Below are positions 1 through 5,329 of a DNA stretch of 9,711 nucleotides, one piece after another. The notes below the pieces were generated by a model. The model did not search any database. It was not told the origin of the DNA and was given only the letters and a program-made list of their open reading frames with translations. The stretch is from Pedobacter sp. (lineage in GTDB: Bacteria > Bacteroidota > Bacteroidia > Sphingobacteriales > Sphingobacteriaceae). The translations under genes and the position numbers were made by a program. Location of the stretch: NCBI GenBank assembly GCA_030149995.1, contig JASLGV010000369.1, positions 1 to 9,711 of the forward strand, given 5' to 3'. How positions within the stretch are numbered: the stretch's first letter is position 1; the number at the start of each line of letters is the position of its first letter.

Positions 1-815
1 TTCTTTTTAATCCCCTTCAGATTGAGCATAATGGTGCTGTTTCCAAATGCATTGGGATCAGTACGGTTCATATCGAAAGATTTCAAATCAAAACGCGGCT
101 CGGTTGCTTTAAAACGGTTGCGCTGAAAAATCTGACGTGGATTGTAGATGCCCGAATTGTTCGACTGTTCTTCGTACTGAACGCCGTCTTTTAATTTAAG
201 CACCAGGAATTTTCCATCGGAAGTTTTAACCATCTCCCCTTCGCGGGCCATGATGATCTTTGGAATGCCATTGGTTCCTTTATGCTCGTAAATCATAATA
301 CCATACAGCTTTCCGTTGGCATCTTTATCGTCTACACGGATAGAATAATCGGGAATGCTGTTGTTGAATACACCTGGCTTAATCAGAAAAGCAAGCTTCT
401 TGTTGCGCACGTCGTACATGAGCGAGAAGAATTTCAGGTTTGCCTTTGGCAGCATGTAATTTGAGAAGAAAAAGGAACTTACCGTAAGCAGGGCAATGAG
501 TACCATGAGCGGACGCATGGCACGCTGCAAGGAAATACCGGCAGACTTTATGGCTACCAGCTCATAATTTTCGCCCAGGGAGCCGAAAGTCATAATAGAA
601 GATAACAGCACCGACAGTGGCAAAGCCATTGAAATCTGTACCATAGACTGGTAGTACATGAGTTCTACAATCGTGTACCATTCAAAGCCTTTCCCTATTA
701 AATCATCTATCCATTTAAAAAGAAAAAACATCAGCAGGATAAACATCACCACAAAAAATGTGGCAATAAAAGGCCTGATAAATGCTTTTATAATTAGAAG
801 ATGTATTTTTTTCAC
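1..815 (-). CDS. LptF/LptG (YjgP/YjgQ) family permease, C-terminus outside window
   Basis: This is an inner-membrane permease subunit of the Lpt machine, which (with LptB and LptC) moves lipopolysaccharide from the inner to the outer membrane. I translated 271 codons by hand, and the frame stays open to the window edge, so the C-terminal part (usually a total of about 360-480 residues) is missing. Predicted helices lie near residues 12-33, 60-78 and 101-118. Between the second and third is the typical segment GENYELVAIKSAGIS (81-95). After the third helix begins the periplasmic beta-jellyroll region, rich in short strands. The start is GTG at 813-815: the first in-frame ATG codons lie inside helix 1 and would destroy it. 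No Shine-Dalgarno is seen. The START-like gene ends 27 bases upstream on the same strand, so the two are probably co-transcribed. I cannot tell LptF from LptG in this fragment. Confidence 0.9.
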   Translation of the reverse strand, partial: MKKIHLLIIKAFIRPFIATFFVVMFILLMFFLFKWIDDLIGKGFEWYTIVELMYYQSMVQISMALPLSVLLSSIMTFGSLGENYELVAIKSAGISLQRAMRPLMVLIALLTVSSFFFSNYMLPKANLKFFSLMYDVRNKKLAFLIKPGVFNNSIPDYSIRVDDKDANGKLYGIMIYEHKGTNGIPKIIMAREGEMVKTSDGKFLVLKLKDGVQYEEQSNNSGIYNPRQIFQRNRFKATEPRFDLKSFDMNRTDPNAFGNSTIMLNLKGIKK

Positions 816-819
816 CCCG

Positions 820-827
820 CAAAGGTA
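820..827 (-). promoter_or_regulatory. Possible -7 box just before the permease start
   Basis: The minus strand reads TACCTTTG, followed by C, an exact match to the Bacteroidota -7 consensus TAnnTTTG. It ends four bases before the GTG start. No TTTG-type -33 box lies 17-23 bases upstream: the nearest TTTG is only 11 bases away. If it is active, transcription would begin at or next to the start codon and give a leaderless or nearly leaderless mRNA. It may be chance, since the gene also sits close behind its upstream neighbour. Confidence 0.25.
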
Positions 828-842
828 ATCAAAGCGTGCAAA

Positions 843-1223
843 TTATGCACCTAAAACACTTATCAAATAATCTATCTGGTTATCCCAGATGAGTTTTTTC
901 TCCGGAATACTGTCTTCTGTTGCAAAATCGGTTATGGCCAGGGCCACATCATTGGTTAATTCGTCCTGCACAATTTCCATTTCGAAATAACACTGTGGCT
1001 CGTCGTCTACCCATTTAAATTTAACCAGTTTGTTTTCTTTCATCGAAACCAGCTTTGCCTTTTGTTCCTCATCGTCCCAGGTAAAGGTATACAGCTGATC
1101 GCGAAAGTTTACATTATCGGCAAACCATTGGGCCAGCCCATTTGGCTCACTAATGAAGCTGTATAGTATCCTTGGCGACGATTTAATTTCGTACTCGAGC
1201 GTAAATTTTTTCTTTTCAGCCAT
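843..1223 (-). CDS. START-like domain protein (SRPBCC/AHA1-type fold)
   Basis: A 126-residue cytoplasmic protein with no signal peptide or membrane helix. It resembles the short START-like proteins conserved in Bacteroidota, which have the helix-grip fold of the SRPBCC/AHA1 superfamily. Visible hallmarks are an N-terminal strand (FTLEYEIKSSP), the helix that follows with the SPRILYSFISEPNGLAQWFADNV pattern (residues about 16-38), a run of acidic amphipathic strands with tryptophans (FTWDDEE, FKWVDDEP) and a long C-terminal helix ending IDYLISVLGA. These proteins bind hydrophobic ligands or act as co-chaperone-like modules, but the ligand of this one is unknown. The ATG start is supported by an AAGGA motif six bases upstream (1230-1234 on the complementary strand), which is unusual here because most other genes in the window lack a Shine-Dalgarno. 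It lies directly upstream of the Lpt permease, suggesting one transcript. Confidence 0.88.
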   Translation of the reverse strand: MAEKKKFTLEYEIKSSPRILYSFISEPNGLAQWFADNVNFRDQLYTFTWDDEEQKAKLVSMKENKLVKFKWVDDEPQCYFEMEIVQDELTNDVALAITDFATEDSIPEKKLIWDNQIDYLISVLGA

Positions 1224-1267
1224 GCTAATTCCTTTTCAAGTAAAGTCTTACAACTTTTTTTTATTTA

Positions 1268-1301
1268 TTTTTCTAAAGAAAGGAATTTAATTCTATATTT
1301 G
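1268..1301 (+). promoter_or_regulatory. Promoter of the tRNA-Met gene
   Basis: TATATTTG at 1294-1301 matches the Bacteroidota -7 consensus TAnnTTTG exactly. A T-rich stretch, TTTTTC at 1268-1273, lies 20 bases upstream and is an acceptable -33 element. The predicted transcription start near 1308 leaves a leader of about 50 bases before the tRNA, to be removed by RNase P. Confidence 0.6.
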
Positions 1302-1359
1302 CAACTCGAAAAAATAACCACGGTAAATATTTACAAGATAAGATAAATATTTAACACCC

Positions 1360-1433
1360 GGCGGGGTAGCTCAGATGGTTAGAGCGCAGGATTCATAACC
1401 CTGAGGTCGGCAGTTCGATCCTGCTCCCCGCTA
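1360..1433 (+). tRNA. tRNA-Met (anticodon CAU), elongator type
   Basis: All four arms can be folded by hand. The 7-bp acceptor stem starts at G1360 and pairs with CCCCGCT at 1426-1432, with a G-U at pair 1-72. The D stem is GCTC/GAGC, the anticodon loop is TTCATAA with anticodon CAT, the variable loop is AGGTC, and the T stem is GGCAG/CTGCT around TTCGATC. The discriminator is A1433. The following bases are CTG, so CCA must be added after transcription. An elongator rather than initiator is called because pair 1-72 is formed and the anticodon stem lacks the three G-C pairs of initiators. A tRNA-Ile with lysidine-modified CAU cannot be excluded absolutely, but the body is of the Met type. The pair at the top of the anticodon loop (31-39) is an A-C mismatch. 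Confidence 0.96.
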
Positions 1434-1442
1434 CTGAAAAAA

Positions 1443-1468
1443 AGCTCACTGAAAAGTGGGCTTTTTTT
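1443..1468 (+). terminator. Rho-independent terminator of tRNA-Met
   Basis: AGCTCACT (1443-1450) pairs with AGTGGGCT (1455-1462) through a GAAA loop, giving an 8-bp stem with one G-U pair. Seven T follow the stem (counting its last base), and a run of seven A precedes it, so the stem can extend. It begins 10 bases after the tRNA, and the wobble pair forms only in the plus-strand RNA, which fixes the direction. Confidence 0.9.
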
Positions 1469-1977
1469 GTTTGAAGCTGTTTAGATTCTATTTTTAAAAT
1501 TGGTATTCTTTTCTACCCCTGGAGATAAACATTAAAGATTGAAAATAACCTAATTAATTTCTCTCCAAAAGATCATTCATTTTACCTATGGTTTTTTCTT
1601 GTTTACCATATCCCAGATGCACGACAATTCATTCATCTATAATTTTGTTCTTTGTTTGCGATTTACCAACAAAAAACAGCCCGTAATTTATTTGACTCCT
1701 ATATAAAAAAACGATGATTAAGTTTATAACTATAATGAAGTACACATGTCATAAGTGTAATCCTGGGTTGAAATAATTTACAACTCAGTTAGTTTCTCCA
1801 AATCAGGCAAAAAAACTTCCAAAACAAAACAGGAATTGAATAAAAACAGACTGCTAACAAGGTTTACGGATGGGCCTGCTGTATGGCGGGCAGACTGCAA
1901 TGCAATTTTAAATTGATAGCCGCAATAACGGCAGCCTGCACATTATTCAGACTGCCGCTATTATGGTAATGTTTTCT
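1469..1977. other. Gene-free intergenic region of about 510 bases
   Basis: No reading frame on either strand shows codon structure or a recognisable protein. The longest thing I considered is a 20-codon frame from about 1714 with no support. The first two thirds are AT-rich and featureless, apart from one isolated TAATTTTG (1640-1647) resembling a -7 box without a -33 partner. The last third (1847-1962) is richer in GC. It holds three copies of CAGACTGC (1847-1854, 1891-1898, 1948-1955), a small hairpin GCCTGC/GCGGGC (1874-1891, stable only in plus-strand RNA) and the probable 3' hairpin of the iron operon. Confidence 0.6.
1924..1962 (-). terminator. Probable 3' hairpin of the iron-uptake operon
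   Basis: On the minus strand AATAGCGGCAG pairs with CTGCCGTTATT to make an 11-bp stem with one G-U pair and a 17-base loop, starting 15 bases after the stop codon of the DUF4198 gene. In plus-strand RNA the wobble becomes an A-C mismatch, so the structure belongs to the minus-strand transcript. There is no T-run after it, so it may stabilise or process a 3' end rather than act as a classic intrinsic terminator. Confidence 0.45.
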
Positions 1978-2691
1978 TTATTTTACTTCAATGCTATAAG
2001 TGGCACCTTTCCAGGTTTCTTCGTAAGGTTTACCATAATGTTCGCCGGCTACTTTTTCCATATCGGAAATTTCGATTACATACCTGCCACGAAAAGGTGG
2101 TACAAATGAAATGGCTCCATCGGCAGTCGTGGTTAATTCTTTAGTCCAGCCATTTGGTGAAAAAACCGAAACTTTTTTATGGTCTGCCTTCAGGTTATTC
2201 AGAAATGCTTTGAGTTCTACAGTTTTATTCAAGAGAATAGGTGTAGCATCTGTTTTTTGTATTTGCAATGGGTTAACGGCTGCCTCATTTCTAATTACTG
2301 GTTTACCCACGGTAACCTCTGCAGTGCTTAAAAAGTGATAACGGGTATTTCCACCCAATTCCTTTGCCTGGTGACTAACGGCCAATGTATAGGTTCCATT
2401 AGTGGACGGCGCAAACCTGGCTTCGTAATAATTGGTGCCAGGAGTGGTTTTAAGTTGTATTTTTTCCTGACCTGGGGTTATCAACCAAAGACTAAATTCT
2501 TTAATATCCGAATACCATTTACTTACTTCATCACGTTCGTTTTCTACATATTCGCCATAATAAATTTTAACGGTTTGTTCTTTCCCAATGCTACCGGTTG
2601 CTGCGGTCTCTATCCAGAGTGCATGTGCAAACAGGTTGCTGGTTATAAAACTGAATGCGATTGCAAGTATTAAAATGTTCCACTTTTTCAT
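1978..2691 (-). CDS. DUF4198 domain secreted protein, last gene of iron operon
   Basis: A 237-residue exported protein. Residues 1-22 form a signal peptide with LFA at the predicted cleavage site, so the mature protein would begin His23-Ala-Leu-Trp-Ile-Glu. An N-terminal HALWIE-like start followed by beta-sandwich sequence is characteristic of DUF4198, a family related to the periplasmic NikM-type domains of metal transporters. Further histidines lie in SHQAK, RYHFLS and EHYGKPYEE near the C-terminus. Length agrees with the family. There is no lipobox, so it should be soluble in the periplasm. It follows the PepSY gene by 55 bases with no clear separate promoter and no Shine-Dalgarno. Its role is unknown. 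As the last gene of a siderophore-type operon it may bind or pass on metal or siderophore; that is inference from its neighbours and the exposed histidine. Confidence 0.85.
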   Translation of the reverse strand: MKKWNILILAIAFSFITSNLFAHALWIETAATGSIGKEQTVKIYYGEYVENERDEVSKWYSDIKEFSLWLITPGQEKIQLKTTPGTNYYEARFAPSTNGTYTLAVSHQAKELGGNTRYHFLSTAEVTVGKPVIRNEAAVNPLQIQKTDATPILLNKTVELKAFLNNLKADHKKVSVFSPNGWTKELTTTADGAISFVPPFRGRYVIEISDMEKVAGEHYGKPYEETWKGATYSIEVK

Positions 2692-2746
2692 ATTGATCTA
2701 TTAAATTTAGTTTGATGAATTTTTATTAATTGTACTGGCAGATAAT

Positions 2747-3949
2747 TTAGTCTGCTTTTTTATTGCGCTTCTTTTTGAACTTACGCCCGTACCAGATCAG
2801 GAAACCGGTTATGGGAAGGCTTGCCCCGATAAGCGACGCACAAAAGGCCAGCACTTTTCCGGGTAGGCCCCATATACTGCCTACATGGATATCATAGTTC
2901 ATTTTCCTGATTTTTTGCCCAAAGGATGCCTGCTCAAAGGGAATTGAATAGTAATCTTTACGCCTAAATTCTTTCATGGAATGCTGGTCAAATGTATATC
3001 CGATGGTATTAAAAAACTGCCCTTTATTGGGAAAAACTGCAATATCAATAACTGCACTGGCCTGCGAAGTATCCAGAAATTTATAATAAAACCCCATAGA
3101 TCCGGGATGCTTGCGGATTACTTTATTCCAGGCCATATCCATTGCCTGACCAGATGGGTAAAACTTTCCTTTCTGCAGAGTATCTGACTCTAATTGTTCG
3201 TATGCCAAAAGTTTTTCTCCGCCAGATGTTACCCAATAAAATCCTTCGTTATACCATTTAATGCCATATACCATACCTGTAAAGGCAAGAGCCGCCAGCA
3301 ATAAGAAAGCATAAAAGCCCAACACATTGTGCAGATCGAGATTCAGCCTTTTAAAGGAGGCATCCCATTTAATTTTAAAATTCCTTTGCCGGGCAGCTTT
3401 ATTCCATTTTTTAGGGTACCACCAGATGAGACCTGTGATTAGCAAAACCACAAAAACCAGGGTACCATAGTTTACAATAGGCCGGCCAATTTTAGCAGGC
3501 ATCCAAAGAAAACGATGTCCACTTAAGATAAAGGAGAAAAAATCGCCCCCGGTCTTACTATTTGACACTACCTGAACTACTTCTCCTGTATATGGATTGA
3601 TCTTCAGCGTTAAGTTATCACTTTTCCCTCCACCTACACCCGCATTAACAGTTCTTAAACCCAGATCGGCGGTTCTTCCCTGCAGGTAATTTACATAAGC
3701 AGGCACTTTATCGGGATAAAGTTTAGTGGCTATTCTAATCAGTTCGGAGGGCTTCAGTACCGGTTTATCCTGTCGTTCTATTTTAGTTTCAGGTTCCAGA
3801 AAACCGGTAATTTCTACGTTAAATACCCATATACAACCTGTGATACAAACGATTAATACAATTATACCTGATACCAATCCAAGCCATAGGTGTAGCCAGT
3901 TGTTAATTCTTTTTAAAAGACCAATTTTCCCCTTAGTCCTCTTAATCAT
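2747..3949 (-). CDS. PepSY-associated TM protein, XusC-like ferric-siderophore reductase candidate
   Basis: A 400-residue inner-membrane protein of the PepSY-associated TM family. Four helices are predicted near residues 21-45, 158-178, 208-230 and 363-387, with a large periplasmic loop after helix 1 holding PepSY-type sequence (KINPYTGEVVQV, about 116-127) and a second loop between helices 3 and 4. Four histidines sit at the membrane borders: H20 (NNWLHLWLG), H145 (ILSGHRFLW), H207 (LDLHNVLGF) and H355 (YDIHVGSIWG). This is the usual pattern of the family. In the related Pseudomonas protein FoxB such histidines hold b-type hemes and the protein reduces siderophore iron. By position it corresponds to XusC of Bacteroides. 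Basic residues at both ends (KKKRNKK) fit cytoplasmic termini. The start lacks a Shine-Dalgarno. The gap to the upstream lipoprotein gene is 103 bases and carries a terminator-like hairpin. The substrate cannot be read from sequence. Confidence 0.88.
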   Translation of the reverse strand: MIKRTKGKIGLLKRINNWLHLWLGLVSGIIVLIVCITGCIWVFNVEITGFLEPETKIERQDKPVLKPSELIRIATKLYPDKVPAYVNYLQGRTADLGLRTVNAGVGGGKSDNLTLKINPYTGEVVQVVSNSKTGGDFFSFILSGHRFLWMPAKIGRPIVNYGTLVFVVLLITGLIWWYPKKWNKAARQRNFKIKWDASFKRLNLDLHNVLGFYAFLLLAALAFTGMVYGIKWYNEGFYWVTSGGEKLLAYEQLESDTLQKGKFYPSGQAMDMAWNKVIRKHPGSMGFYYKFLDTSQASAVIDIAVFPNKGQFFNTIGYTFDQHSMKEFRRKDYYSIPFEQASFGQKIRKMNYDIHVGSIWGLPGKVLAFCASLIGASLPITGFLIWYGRKFKKKRNKKAD

Positions 3950-3962
3950 GGTGGTTTGATTT

Positions 3963-4002
3963 AAAAAAGGGCAGGCTAATTCATTTAAATGAAAAAGCCT
4001 GC
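3963..4002 (-). terminator. Terminator-like hairpin inside the operon (possible attenuator)
   Basis: On the minus strand GCAGGCT (4002-3996) pairs with AGCCTGC (3977-3971), a perfect 7-bp stem. Inside it the palindrome TTCATTTAAATGAA extends the helix after a 2x2 internal loop. CC and then six T follow the second arm. This is the form of an intrinsic terminator, yet it lies between the DUF4374 gene and the PepSY gene of what otherwise looks like one operon. I see no TAnnTTTG promoter for the PepSY gene, so the distal genes would depend on read-through. Confidence 0.6.
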
Positions 4003-4052
4003 GCTTATATTTATGGGTAAAAAATTAAGATTGATGTAACGGTACAATAACC

Positions 4053-5303
4053 TTAGTCGGTAATGATGTTAAAGCCATTCAATCTTCCACTTCCTTTCAG
4101 GTGGAAAGTTTCTTTTGTAATGCCTGTTGCAGGATTATACTGATTTACACCTGAATAACCTTCTGTTGTGTTGTTTGACAGGAAATAAATCTCTCCATTA
4201 TGCAAAAACGGGTTCTGGGTACCGTAAAAACTATCGGCCGGGATGGGAAGTTGTTTCGCTTTTTTAGTTGTTGCGTCAATTTCATTCCAATACCAAACAT
4301 CGCTTCTATAGGTAACACCATGTTGTGCACCACCATAATAAGATACGGCACGTGATGGAATGGTGGTATAAATTTTACTGTCGTATACGAATAACCTGTT
4401 AAATTCAGCCGGGAACTGGTAGTTCTTTATGTCAATTGAAAAGGTCGAATCGAAGGTTGTCTGACCACTTTTGATACGCAGAATTTTAGATGAATAATCA
4501 ATTGGCTGTCTTTTCATATCGCCAACGGCAACAAAGTAAAGATCTTTTGTTTTCTCATCAAGGCCCCACAAGACATGGTCGATAAAAACACCCAGGTTGG
4601 TGGTTCCGCCGAACCTGGTTACATTCAAAATCTTGTTATTCGTTAAATCGTAAACCGCGATGGCTACTTCTTTATTTTTTGGTGATACCTGCCAGTCGCC
4701 CGCTAATTTAGTACCCAGCAGCAGATCTACATAAAGCTTATCATCGCGTTTAGCAAGAATTAACTGACCTGCAGATTCGTCTGGCAAACCTTCAGATAAG
4801 GAGCTAAAGTCAATTTCTCCAGTACGTTCCATGGTAGTTGGATTAAACTTCTGCACTTTTAATCCACCTCTTACATCGTCCCAGTAGTAACCTTCGGTTG
4901 GGCTTACCACCAGATAGTTAGAAATGTAAGCGGTTGAAAGTGAAGGCAAAAATTTGTCTTCCACTACCCTACCTGCGGCGTTAATACTCATTTTCAGGAT
5001 TCCCTGTGCATTAGAGGCACTGTTTACTTTATAAAGGTTTTTCCCCAACGTTCTGCCACCCAGCGAGCTGGTAACCTGGAAAAACGGAATTTTTGAAAGG
5101 TCTAATTCTCTTGCTTTGTTGTCTTTCAAAGCATAGATTCCACCACTCCAGTTCGCATTGGCATTGTAGATTACCCAGGTTTCATTTTTTGGCAGATCGC
5201 CATCGGCAGGTTTTGGATCATCTGTTTTACTCTTGCTACAAGCTCCTAAAAATGCCAGTGCAGAAAAACCAATCATCATGGCGTAAAAGTTGTTACGTTT
5301 CAT
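4053..5303 (-). CDS. DUF4374 lipoprotein, XusB-like siderophore-binding protein
   Basis: A 416-residue outer-membrane lipoprotein. The N-terminus MKRNNFYAMMIGFSALAF is followed by the lipobox L19-G20-A21-C22. Ser-Lys-Ser-Lys-Thr-Asp-Asp come next, acidic residues close to the cysteine as in Bacteroidota surface-export signals, though weaker than the usual CS(D/E)-rich form. The rest is DUF4374, made of repeated four-strand units that suggest a beta-propeller (for example NGEIYFLSNNT and DSKIYTTIPSR near the C-terminus). The best-studied member is XusB of Bacteroides thetaiotaomicron, a surface lipoprotein that binds ferric enterobactin for its partner receptor XusA. The gene begins 26 bases after the receptor gene on the same strand, as in the xus locus. 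Its exact ligand is unknown; catecholate siderophores are only a guess by analogy. No Shine-Dalgarno is visible before the ATG. Confidence 0.9.
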   Translation of the reverse strand: MKRNNFYAMMIGFSALAFLGACSKSKTDDPKPADGDLPKNETWVIYNANANWSGGIYALKDNKARELDLSKIPFFQVTSSLGGRTLGKNLYKVNSASNAQGILKMSINAAGRVVEDKFLPSLSTAYISNYLVVSPTEGYYWDDVRGGLKVQKFNPTTMERTGEIDFSSLSEGLPDESAGQLILAKRDDKLYVDLLLGTKLAGDWQVSPKNKEVAIAVYDLTNNKILNVTRFGGTTNLGVFIDHVLWGLDEKTKDLYFVAVGDMKRQPIDYSSKILRIKSGQTTFDSTFSIDIKNYQFPAEFNRLFVYDSKIYTTIPSRAVSYYGGAQHGVTYRSDVWYWNEIDATTKKAKQLPIPADSFYGTQNPFLHNGEIYFLSNNTTEGYSGVNQYNPATGITKETFHLKGSGRLNGFNIITD

Positions 5304-5329
5304 ATGAATTCTTATATATATTTATGTGA

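Noticed and set aside
282..464. Plus-strand reading frame of 60 codons opposite the Lpt permease
   Set aside because: It is antisense to a well-supported coding region and its product has no protein-like features of its own; the same applies to the other frames lying over the iron genes.
1640..1647. TAATTTTG resembling a plus-strand -7 box
   Set aside because: No -33 partner and no gene or structured RNA downstream on the plus strand.
1714..1776. 20-codon reading frame with a CxxC pair
   Set aside because: Too short, no ribosome site, no promoter at the right distance and no similarity that I recognise.
1360..1977. tRNA-Met as an integration site for a genomic island carrying the iron operon
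   Set aside because: I found no second copy of the tRNA 3' end, no integrase and no composition break in the window.
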